Assembly: GCA_947632315.1 (NCBI GenBank)
Contig: CANROV010000004.1
Coordinates: 1-27,712 of the forward strand
Source: Candidatus Gastranaerophilales bacterium
Lineage (GTDB): Bacteria; Cyanobacteriota; Vampirovibrionia; Gastranaerophilales; Gastranaerophilaceae
DNA length: 27,712 bases
Direction of reading: 5' to 3'
The notes beneath the pieces are model-generated. The model made no database searches. It saw nothing but the letters and a program-made list of their open reading frames with translations, and was not told the DNA's origin. The position numbers and the translations under genes were made by a program. Below, piece after piece: positions 1 through 6,724 of the stretch. How positions within the stretch are numbered: the stretch's first letter is position 1; each line of letters begins with the position of its first letter.

Positions 1-384
1 AATATCTGATATTTCGGAAATTTCATTGGTGGAATCATTATCAATAAGAGTTAATTCACTTTCGTCATTAAATTCGTCAGTTGTTTTGGAATCTTCAATA
101 TCTGATATTTCGGAAATTTCATTGGTGGAATCATTATCAATAAGAGTTAATTCACTTTCGTCATTAAATTCGTCAGTTGTTTTGGAATCTTCAATATCTG
201 ATATTTCGGAAATTTCATTGGTGGAATCATTATCAATAAGAGTTAATTCACTTTCGTCATTAAATTCGTTAGTCGTTTCAGAATCTTCAATGTCAGATAT
301 TTCAGAAATTTCACCGGTGGTATCATTTTCAATAAGAGTTAATTCACTTTCGTCATTAAGTTCATTTGCCGGCTCAATTTCCTG
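1..384 (-). repeat. 96-bp in-frame tandem repeat (4 visible copies)
   Basis: Copies begin at 1, 97, 193 and 289. Copies 1-96 and 97-192 are identical. The copy at 193-288 differs only in a few bases near its end, and the copy at 289-384 is more diverged. A decayed fifth copy begins at 385. Each unit encodes 32 residues (core ESELTLIDND, then EISEISDIED) of the acidic tail. The array continues past the window edge. Identity rises towards the C-terminal end of the gene, as expected for recent unequal exchange or slippage. Confidence 0.95.
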
Positions 385-1671
385 AATATCAGATGTTTCA
401 GTATCGGCTTTAAGTCTTTTTTCATCTTCAAGTTCATTTAAATCATTAATTTCATTATCCGGTTTAATATCCTCGACAGATTCGATTTCAGAATTATTTA
501 TTTCCGTAATATAAGAATAAACAGCTTTTCCGTTTTCGTCATAGTCAACAATAACTTTTTGTTCTTCATTTATTTGCGGAATTGATGTATCCGTTAATTC
601 GTCCTGTGAATCCTTATTTTCTTTTTTATCATCAATTATGGTTAATTCGGCATTAGTATCTTTTATTTCAATCTCTGCAGGTAAATCATTATTTAGGGAT
701 TTCTCATCAGGCTCGCTTTCATTTTCGGAAGGCTGAACAGTTCCTTCATCAAGGAAAAATTCCTCCAATATATCAGATACGGTTTCTTCATTTGGAACTA
801 AAGTGTTATCTTCCCGTAAAATATCACTGTTATCAACATCACTCGGTTCGTCAACATCTATCTTTAAATCAGTTTCAGTGTCAATATCAACAGGCTCTTT
901 GCTCTCTTCTATTTCAACGGCATCAACTTCCGATGTTTCTTTATCTTGCATTCCAAGAATATTTAATGTTTGATCATTAAATAATTCAGGATATTTTCCG
1001 CTGTTACAGCTTACCATTTCAAAACCTGTAAAGCAACAAAATTCGGTTCTGCATTCATTACATTGAAATAAGTGTTTTAACAGTATATTCTTTAACGTTT
1101 TATCAATTTCATTATCCATTAAACTTAGATAAGAATTTTCAAAAACTTCATGTTCTTCAGGGATAAATTTTAATTTTTTTGGCGTTTTTACCTTTTTTAT
1201 AAATTCGTTATATGAGATAAGTTTGTCCAGAGGTGAAGCATAATAATAATAATCAAATGCTTCTTTTTCTATGTTTGCGGTATCGATAAATCCCATTAAC
1301 TCGGCATGCTTTAACTCGGTATCAACTTTTATTACTGCGTAAAAATCAGGAACAATATTATTGTCAAAATGTACCTTTGGTAACAGTACTGCCGTTCCTT
1401 CTATTAGAACTCTTACTTCAATATGAAAATCATTTACATATACATCTGAAATTTCATATTGTTCATTTATCATGGGATTTCTAAATAATGTCATTGATTT
1501 TTGGATATTTAAATCTGTTGTTTCAAGCAGATTTACTAATGCATATAATGCGGTTAAAGAGGCGTATGACCTTTTTCTTTGATATTCTTCTTTTAATAAT
1601 GAAGAATATATTTTTGCGTATCCGTAAGCTTTTTCATCTATTTTTAATTCTATTTTATTGATTGCTGCCAT
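1..1671 (-). CDS. DUF1822-like protein with HC2-type zinc motif and acidic repeat tail (partial)
   Basis: This minus-strand frame stays open from the ATG at 1669-1671 to the window edge, so the C-terminus is missing and 557 codons are visible. Residues 1 to about 150 resemble the cyanobacterial DUF1822 family: a helical start, then a beta-rich part reading V-Y-V-N-D-F, V-L-L-P-K-V and A-E-L-M-G-F-I. Function is unknown for that family. Residues 200-213 carry H200-x3-C204-x2-C207, the spacing of zinc-binding anti-sigma (HC2) fingers, followed by C212-C213 and C222. From about residue 235 the protein is very rich in Asp, Glu, Ser, Asn and Thr, and from residue 430 it turns into 32-residue tandem repeats. 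No signal peptide or membrane span is visible. A GAAGGGG ribosome site lies about 13 bases upstream of the ATG. An adaptor or regulatory role is only a guess. Confidence 0.8.
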   Translation of the reverse strand, partial: MAAINKIELKIDEKAYGYAKIYSSLLKEEYQRKRSYASLTALYALVNLLETTDLNIQKSMTLFRNPMINEQYEISDVYVNDFHIEVRVLIEGTAVLLPKVHFDNNIVPDFYAVIKVDTELKHAELMGFIDTANIEKEAFDYYYYASPLDKLISYNEFIKKVKTPKKLKFIPEEHEVFENSYLSLMDNEIDKTLKNILLKHLFQCNECRTEFCCFTGFEMVSCNSGKYPELFNDQTLNILGMQDKETSEVDAVEIEESKEPVDIDTETDLKIDVDEPSDVDNSDILREDNTLVPNEETVSDILEEFFLDEGTVQPSENESEPDEKSLNNDLPAEIEIKDTNAELTIIDDKKENKDSQDELTDTSIPQINEEQKVIVDYDENGKAVYSYITEINNSEIESVEDIKPDNEINDLNELEDEKRLKADTETSDIQEIEPANELNDESELTLIENDTTGEISEISDIEDSETTNEFNDESELTLIDNDSTNEISEISDIEDSKTTDEFNDESELTLIDNDSTNEISEISDIEDSKTTDEFNDESELTLIDNDSTNEISEISDI

Positions 1672-1769
1672 AATTATTTATTTTCCCCTTCAATGTCATA
1701 TCATCCTCTATACATATAGATGGCATTAATAAAAAAAATATTCCAAAATTAAAAAAATAAATAAAAGTA

Positions 1770-1817
1770 TGTTATAATAAACATAGTCTCATGTGTTAAT
1801 GTTACAATCTCGTAACA
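1770..1817 (+). promoter_or_regulatory. Extended -10 promoter followed by two small dyads
   Basis: TGTTATAAT at 1770-1778 is a perfect extended -10, placing transcription start near 1785 and giving a leader of about 97 bases before the ATG at 1882. No good -35 is visible. Two dyads follow: ACAT-agtctc-ATGT at 1781-1794, across the predicted start, and TGTTAC-aatctc-GTAACA at 1800-1817. Their centres are 21 bp apart, about two helical turns, and their six-base centres are nearly the same. They could be operator half-sites or leader hairpins. Confidence 0.45.
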
Positions 1818-1881
1818 AAAATATTAATTGAATCAAAAAAATATATTCAGTTGTTTTATAAGGGGTGTAAAGGAGGAAAAT

Positions 1882-2238
1882 ATGATAAGTCCTGTAAGTT
1901 TTTCAAGTTCTGCATACAATAATTTTAATGAATTAGTTGGTCAAAAACAAAAATTTTCAAAACCTTTTGAAACTGCAAGTGCTTCAACACCAATAAAAAA
2001 TAAAAAAACTAAAAAAGGGTCATTGGCTAAAAAACTTGCAATCGCAGCCGGGACTGTTGCAGGTGCTATGACTTTACTCGCTGTAGGCTCAGGTAAGGGC
2101 TGGTTCGCTGTTAAAGAGGGCGGAAATAAATTCTTAAATTTTATTAAACCTTTTTGTGAAATTCCGGGAAGTTTTATAAAAGATAAATTCGATGAAGTTA
2201 GCGGTTTCTTCCTTAAAGTTTTAGCCGGAAATAAATAA
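1882..2238 (+). CDS. Small lysine-rich protein with hydrophobic helix, function unknown
   Basis: The predicted product is 118 residues. I chose the ATG at 1882 because AAGGAGG at 1870-1876 sits five bases upstream; the longer reading from 1828 adds 18 residues and has no ribosome site. The protein begins M-I-S-P-V-S-F-S-S-S, has a Lys/Thr-rich stretch at about residues 37-50, then an Ala/Gly-rich hydrophobic segment at about residues 51-70 that could span or lie on a membrane, and an amphipathic C-terminal half. No enzyme motif is present. The opening and layout resemble the 97-residue protein at 6361-6654. It stands alone with its own promoter and terminator. I do not recognise the family. 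Confidence 0.75.
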   Translation: MISPVSFSSSAYNNFNELVGQKQKFSKPFETASASTPIKNKKTKKGSLAKKLAIAAGTVAGAMTLLAVGSGKGWFAVKEGGNKFLNFIKPFCEIPGSFIKDKFDEVSGFFLKVLAGNK

Positions 2239-2341
2239 AAAAAATTAATAAAACAAAATAACAGTTTGTAGTGTAGCAGTAACAATTGTTAAATTGGTGA
2301 GAATTTAAATTACATTAGGCAAAATAAAAATTTCACCACCC

Positions 2342-2373
2342 AAACAGAGATTTTATACAAAGTCTCTGTTTTT
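2342..2373 (+). terminator. Rho-independent terminator
   Basis: AAACAGAGA at 2342-2350 pairs perfectly with TCTCTGTTT at 2363-2371 across a 12-base loop, and the 3' side runs into five T. It ends the transcript of the 118-residue protein. It touches the pheA stop codon coming from the other side, but the T run favours the plus strand. Confidence 0.7.
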
Positions 2374-3223
2374 AATATTTGTAGAAAGAACCAAGTATTT
2401 TTATAAAATTAGTGTATGAAGATAATTCTGTTATGGCTGTTTTTATCTTAAATTCTTCGATATGCCCTTCAAGTTCAATTAAAAATAAGTATTCCCCCAG
2501 TCTCTTTTTCGATGGTCTTGAGTCTAAATAAGATAAATTAATATCATGCCTGAAAAGGATTTGAAGAACTTTACATAAAGCACCCGGTTCATTCTTTGTT
2601 GATAAAATTATGCTTGTTTTACTTTCCTCTTTTTTAGCAAGTTTATTTCTTCCGAAAATATAAAATCTTGTTGAGTTACCTTTTTCATTATTAATATCAT
2701 CTGATAAGATATTTAAATTAAATATTTCTGCACAAGTTTCATTGGCAATAGCTGCAATATCATAATTTTCGGAAATGGATACTTTATGAGCCGCATAACT
2801 TGTTGATGATACATCAATAAGTTCGGCATTTCGATAATTTTTATACAAATATTCACTGCACTGTGCCAATGCTTGCGGATGTGAATATATTTTTTTTATT
2901 TCGTCAGGTTTGGAATTTTTTGATAATAGTAAATGTTTTATAGGAATGGAAATTTCTCCCTGAATTTTAATTAAAGAATCTTTTGTTTTTAAAAAATTAT
3001 CAATAGTTTCACGAACAATGCCTTCAATTGAATTTTCTATGGGTAAGACGGCAAAAGAAGAAAAATCTTTTTCTATTGCTTCCACTACATCCCTAATAGA
3101 CCTTAATGGTACATTATTCTTAGAATTTATATTACAAAGAGATAAAAAATTTTTCATTGCTAAATGAGAATTTGAGCCATCGGGCCCTAAATAATATGTA
3201 TTTTCTATTGAAATTTCAGACAT
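2372..3223 (-). CDS. pheA: Prephenate dehydratase
   Basis: The predicted product is a 283-residue stand-alone prephenate dehydratase, converting prephenate to phenylpyruvate in phenylalanine synthesis. The N-terminal catalytic part carries Y-L-G-P-D-G, L-P-I-E-N-S-I-E-G-I-V, S-H-P-Q-A-L-A-Q-C and the N-S-T-R-F catalytic signature. The C-terminal ACT domain (from about residue 200) has G-A-L-C-K-V-L and D-S-R-P, in place of the usual ESRP, which binds phenylalanine for feedback inhibition. The length is normal for the monofunctional family, and no chorismate mutase domain is attached. AAAGG lies nine bases before the ATG. The gene is divergent from the phosphohexomutase, with only 62 bases shared for both promoters. 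Confidence 0.95.
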   Translation of the reverse strand: MSEISIENTYYLGPDGSNSHLAMKNFLSLCNINSKNNVPLRSIRDVVEAIEKDFSSFAVLPIENSIEGIVRETIDNFLKTKDSLIKIQGEISIPIKHLLLSKNSKPDEIKKIYSHPQALAQCSEYLYKNYRNAELIDVSSTSYAAHKVSISENYDIAAIANETCAEIFNLNILSDDINNEKGNSTRFYIFGRNKLAKKEESKTSIILSTKNEPGALCKVLQILFRHDINLSYLDSRPSKKRLGEYLFLIELEGHIEEFKIKTAITELSSYTNFIKILGSFYKY

Positions 3224-3285
3224 TTGCTAAACCTTTAATTCTTATATAAAATTATTGTACATAAAATTATAAAAAAAGGATAATT

Positions 3286-4659
3286 ATGACAAATATAAAT
3301 TTTGGAACGGATGGCTGGCGGGCTGTTGTAGGTGAAGATTTTAATAAAAATAATACGGATAAAGTTATTAATGCTTTAAGTATATATATGTATAATCAAA
3401 CAAAGTTTGAAAAAAAAGTTTTAATAGGGTATGATCCCAGAAATAAAGCTGATGAGTTTGCTTTTTATATAGCTGAAAAATTATCCGAATATGGATTTTA
3501 TGTTGAAATATCAAATAAAATTGTTGCAACACCGGTACTTGCATATTCCGCTTTAATAAAAAATGCTTATGCCATAATGCTGACGGCTTCGCATAATCCG
3601 CCCGAGTATCTGGGAATAAAATTTATACCGCCCTACGGCGGGCCTGCAGATGACTCTATTGTTAATGAAATTGTTAAAAATTTAAATTCCGATTTTGTAA
3701 ATAAAGAAATAAAAAAGCAATATGAATCAGTTTCATTTGAAGAAGATTATTTAAATCATATAAAAACAATTATAAATTTTGATATTATAAAAAAGTCAGG
3801 AATAACTGTTAATTATGACGGGCATCATGGTGCGGCAGGTAAATTATTCAAAAGAATTTTAGATTTAAATAATATTAAAAACAATTCAAATAATTTGGAG
3901 CGTGATATTAATTTTGGCGGATATATGCCCGACCCGAAAGAAAAATATCTGCCCGAACTCAAAAAAATATGCATTGAAACCGGATGTATCGGTTTAAGTA
4001 ATGACGGTGACGGAGACAGATTCGGCGTTTTTGATGAAGAAGGAGTATTTATAAGTGCAAATGATATAATTGTTATGCTTTTAAATCATCTTGTAAAAAA
4101 CAGAAAATATACAGGGAAGCTTGCCAAAACAGTAGGTGCAAGTTCTATGCTGAATGTATTTGCACAAAAGCTCGGAATAGAAGTTGTAGAAACGCCTGTT
4201 GGTTTCAAATGGCTGGGCGAAGTTATGCGAAATGACGATATAATTATTGCAGGTGAAGAATCCGGCGGTTTAAGCATTAAAGGACATATCCCCGAAAAAG
4301 ACGGAATACTTGCTAATCTTTTAATAATTGAGATGATGGCTTACTATAATAATAAGTTATCTTTGCTTCATAAAGAATTTTTAAACTCTTTAGACTGTAA
4401 TTTTATTAATGACAGAATTGATTTGAAGCTTCAATCAAAAGAAAAACAGGATGAAATTATAAACCAATATAAAAATTTAGATTTTATAGGAAATTATAAA
4501 ATTATAAAAAAAGTCTTTTTAGACGGACTAAAGATGTATTTACAAGACGGAAGCTGGATTTTAATAAGAAAAAGCGGCACAGAGCCGCTATTAAGAATTT
4601 ATTTTGAATCAGACAAGGAGGAAAAACTTTCTGAATTAAAACATTTAATTCAAGGTTAA
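3286..4659 (+). CDS. Phosphoglucomutase/phosphomannomutase family protein
   Basis: The product is a 457-residue alpha-D-phosphohexomutase, a cytoplasmic enzyme moving phosphate between C1 and C6 of a hexose. All four signatures are present in order: T-A-S-H-N-P with the phosphorylated serine at S102; the metal loop D240-G-D242-G-D244-R-F; the sugar-binding loop G-E-E-S-G-G at 323-328; and the phosphate-binding K-S-G-T-E-P at 429-434. It begins F-G-T-D-G-W-R-A-V-V-G. Whether glucose, mannose or glucosamine phosphates are preferred cannot be read from the sequence. AAAGGA lies upstream of the ATG. Its stop codon overlaps that of the next, convergent gene by four bases. Confidence 0.93.
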   Translation: MTNINFGTDGWRAVVGEDFNKNNTDKVINALSIYMYNQTKFEKKVLIGYDPRNKADEFAFYIAEKLSEYGFYVEISNKIVATPVLAYSALIKNAYAIMLTASHNPPEYLGIKFIPPYGGPADDSIVNEIVKNLNSDFVNKEIKKQYESVSFEEDYLNHIKTIINFDIIKKSGITVNYDGHHGAAGKLFKRILDLNNIKNNSNNLERDINFGGYMPDPKEKYLPELKKICIETGCIGLSNDGDGDRFGVFDEEGVFISANDIIVMLLNHLVKNRKYTGKLAKTVGASSMLNVFAQKLGIEVVETPVGFKWLGEVMRNDDIIIAGEESGGLSIKGHIPEKDGILANLLIIEMMAYYNNKLSLLHKEFLNSLDCNFINDRIDLKLQSKEKQDEIINQYKNLDFIGNYKIIKKVFLDGLKMYLQDGSWILIRKSGTEPLLRIYFESDKEEKLSELKHLIQG

Positions 4660-4904
4660 TTCTGTAAAATTACATTGTATGTAAATAAATCATTATAATT
4701 ATTTGTTATGTAATTTTTGTGAATAAAATCAAATTTTCTGTTTGATTTATCAAAATAATTTAAGATTAACTTTGTATTTTCAATGTTTTGCTGAATTTCT
4801 TTTTCCTGAAGCTCATCTAATGAGCAGGCAAAACCTGTATAACAGTCAGCTAAAACGTATTGAACACTTAATAATAATGTGCTAAGTATAATAAAAAATT
4901 TCAT
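4656..4904 (-). CDS. Small secreted protein, function unknown
   Basis: The predicted product is 82 residues, with a clear signal peptide: M-K-F, a hydrophobic core, then V-L-A before D20-C21. This suggests cleavage by signal peptidase I after A19. The mature part of about 63 residues opens with two cysteines in D-C-Y-T-G-F-A-C-S-L, which could form a disulfide. A charged, probably helical stretch follows (L-D-E-L-Q-E-K-E), then a Tyr/Asn-rich end. AAAGGAG seven bases before the ATG supports a real gene. It is convergent with the phosphohexomutase, and the two share a TTAA at their stop codons. The family is not recognised. Confidence 0.75.
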   Translation of the reverse strand: MKFFIILSTLLLSVQYVLADCYTGFACSLDELQEKEIQQNIENTKLILNYFDKSNRKFDFIHKNYITNNYNDLFTYNVILQN

Positions 4905-5067
4905 TTTCGACTCCTTTAAAAAGTAAAACTATACTACTATTTATATTTTGGAGGATAATGTAAAGTTTTTCATTCTCATTTATAATTAAATATTTAATTA
5001 CCGAAAAGTTTAATGTATATTGTAATAGTCGGTAGCAAAAAATATTTTTACGGTATTTTGAAAAGAT

Positions 5068-5928
5068 ATGAATTTCCTGTTAGAAAAAGAAGTTAAAAAA
5101 ATAATAAAACCTGACTTTTCAAAAAAAGAGGGCAGAGAGTTATTTGCATTATATATGCATTCTAAATTAAATCAAATTTTAGAATATGACAGACAAAATG
5201 AAACTCCGATATTTAAAAAAATTCATCCTGATTTTATCCGTAAATTTACTTCACGATTAATTAATAATCCTGAAAAACATTTTCTGATAGGAATCTCAGG
5301 GGAATCAGCCAGCGGTAAAACTACAATATGTAATACGATTAAACAATCAATTGAACGGCTTAATCTTCCTGTTGAAATTCTAAGTGCAGATAATTATTTT
5401 AAAGATATTTCTCAATTAATAAAAGAATACGGCTCGTTTGATAAATTGCTTGAGTCTGGTTATGATGTTGATTCGCCCGATAATTTTCAAATGGACTTAT
5501 TATTTCATGATTTGGATTTATTATCAAAAGGGATTGATGTTAAAATCCCTGAATATTTGGTAAATGGAACAGGAATTGTAGTACCTGAAGCAATTGAAAA
5601 AAAATCGAAAAAAATAATTGTTGTTGAAGGAATGGCTTCTATGTACGGTAAAGTTGCCGATTTATTCGATATTAAGCTCTATGTCGATAGCGATCCTGAA
5701 ATTCAGGAAAAATGGTTTATCTATAGAGCGCAAACTTCAAGAAATCAAAATGAAGAAAATGCAAGAAAACAATTGGCCTATGTTAGAGAAGCTTCTAAAA
5801 AATATATTCTTCCTAAAAAAGAATTCTCGGATATTATAATTAACGGTGCTTCGTCTTTGGATTATTTTACGCAGATTATTGATTATATTTATACAATCAC
5901 AAATAATTTTTCAACGCCCGAACAATAA
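5068..5928 (+). CDS. Uridine kinase-like P-loop kinase
   Basis: The product is a 286-residue protein of the uridine kinase/phosphoribulokinase branch of P-loop kinases. About 70 N-terminal residues of mostly charged sequence precede a Walker A motif at 78-85, G-E-S-A-S-G-K-T. Then come L-S-A-D-N-Y-F, typical of uridine kinase substrate binding, a D-S-P-D-N-F region, a strand ending I-V-V-E-G-M, and a lid-like Arg-rich helix with Y-R-A-Q-T-S-R. The closest function would be phosphorylation of uridine or a similar small substrate with ATP or GTP, but the N-terminal extension and altered details leave the substrate open. No good ribosome site precedes the ATG. A GC-rich noncoding island follows directly. 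Confidence 0.82.
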   Translation: MNFLLEKEVKKIIKPDFSKKEGRELFALYMHSKLNQILEYDRQNETPIFKKIHPDFIRKFTSRLINNPEKHFLIGISGESASGKTTICNTIKQSIERLNLPVEILSADNYFKDISQLIKEYGSFDKLLESGYDVDSPDNFQMDLLFHDLDLLSKGIDVKIPEYLVNGTGIVVPEAIEKKSKKIIVVEGMASMYGKVADLFDIKLYVDSDPEIQEKWFIYRAQTSRNQNEENARKQLAYVREASKKYILPKKEFSDIIINGASSLDYFTQIIDYIYTITNNFSTPEQ

Positions 5929-6305
5929 GAATGTTGTCTGAGAAAATTTTGCAATAAGGAACGATACAACAAGAACCGCTGAGCTGTGGCAAAGCGAGTA
6001 AGCATGTATCTGAAGTAAAGCGGAGTGTGTAGAGCTATAGTGGAGCAAGACTGCCGGCTTTTCCATCCTTTTTTTTCCCCCCCCCCGCACACATATCGTA
6101 TAATAGGGCGGATGTTTAATACGACCAACCGGGCAGGTAAACACTTGTAATGCGCTGATGAGTGCAATTCCGTACGGACGGAGTCTTGATAGCGAAGAGC
6201 CTAAATTAGTGTATAGTGAAGCTGAACAAATCAAAGGCTTGAGCGTTGAACGAAAGGAATTTCAAAACACTCGGCGCTAAAGTGTGACACTATATTTGAT
6301 AAAAC
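5929..6305. other. GC-rich island without a convincing gene
   Basis: This stretch is unlike everything around it: about 44% GC by count over 5941-6300, against roughly a quarter in neighbouring genes. Minus-strand frames of 92 and 107 codons run through it, but their composition is not that of the neighbours. On the plus strand, a frame from about 6111 to 6279 ends in S-V-E-R-K-E-F-Q-N-T-R-R and faintly resembles the tail of an IS605-type TnpB. Self-complementary parts include CCGTACGG near 6170 and TATAGTG at 6212-6218 pairing with CACTATA at 6288-6294. It could be a decayed mobile element end, a structured RNA, or a foreign insert. I cannot decide which. Confidence 0.5.
6069..6086. repeat. 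T8C10 homopolymer tract
   Basis: Eight T are followed directly by ten C, in the middle of the GC-rich island. A run of ten C is striking in DNA this AT-rich. Such runs are prone to slippage, so the length may vary between cells or be a sequencing uncertainty. Confidence 0.9.
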
Positions 6306-6311
6306 AAAATG

Positions 6312-6336
6312 AAATACCCCGTTTTGCGGGGTATTT
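6312..6336. terminator. Bidirectional terminator hairpin
   Basis: AAATACCCCG at 6312-6321 pairs perfectly with CGGGGTATTT at 6327-6336 over a five-base loop. The A-flank and T-flank let it work on both strands. It lies between the kinase plus island on one side and the convergent small membrane protein gene on the other. Confidence 0.75.
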
Positions 6337-6360
6337 ACTTATATTATATAAAAAGAAGGA

Positions 6361-6654
6361 TTAGTTTACTGCTGTAGGAGAATCTTTTGATTTGATTTTT
6401 GAGCATATATGATTAGCTGCAGAAAATATTGCTGCTCCGCAGATTGAAGAAATCCCTAAACCTAATAAATAGTTTTTGAAATAGTTCATCTTCCCGCCGT
6501 ATGATTTTATTGTATTTTTTAACTGCTGCGGATTTGAAATATGCCCTATGGCGTTTGCCGTACTGTAAATAACTGCTGCTTCTATTGCACCTTTTATCGG
6601 GGTAGTTATTTTTTTCTTTCTGCTATTTATATTTGGATTAAAGTTTACTCTCAT
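6361..6654 (-). CDS. Small membrane protein, function unknown
   Basis: The predicted product is 97 residues. It opens M-R-V-N-F-N-P-N-I-N, followed by R-K-K-K and a helical hydrophobic stretch (about residues 22-38). A second hydrophobic segment with L-L-G-L-G-I-S-S-I-C-G-A-A (about residues 63-83) follows, then a short Lys/Ser tail. One or two membrane helices are likely. AAAGAG lies upstream of the ATG. It is downstream of miaA on the same strand with a 70-base gap. The V-N-F opening, basic patch and hydrophobic segment recall the 118-residue protein at 1882-2238, though I cannot show homology by eye. Confidence 0.7.
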   Translation of the reverse strand: MRVNFNPNINSRKKKITTPIKGAIEAAVIYSTANAIGHISNPQQLKNTIKSYGGKMNYFKNYLLGLGISSICGAAIFSAANHICSKIKSKDSPTAVN

Positions 6655-6724
6655 ATATAATTCTCTTTTTCTGTTTAGACAATATCCAAATATATTTTAT
6701 TTTGTTATTCTGTTAAATTTTTTG

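Noticed and set aside
1..384. CRISPR array
   Set aside because: The 96-bp units are contiguous, with no unique spacers, and encode protein in frame.
26..385. Plus-strand open frame of 119 codons with internal repeats
   Set aside because: It is the antisense of the tandem repeats in the minus-strand gene; repeats of a length divisible by three keep both strands open. It has no ribosome site or promoter.
1828..1881. Longer start for the small protein
   Set aside because: It would place the strong AAGGAGG inside the coding region. The ATG right after it is the better start.
1941..2285. Minus-strand frame of 114 codons
   Set aside because: It is opposite the small-protein gene, which has a near-perfect ribosome site, promoter and terminator.
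5889..6234. Two overlapping minus-strand proteins of 92 and 107 residues
   Set aside because: They lie in the GC-rich island, cross the C10 tract in different frames, lack ribosome sites and overlap the end of the kinase gene. They are kept only as a phase-variation idea.
5929..6305. tmRNA, RNase P RNA, signal recognition RNA or 6S RNA
   Set aside because: I looked for the tag-peptide reading frame, the GAGGAAAGUC core of RNase P and the SRP tetraloop region and found none.
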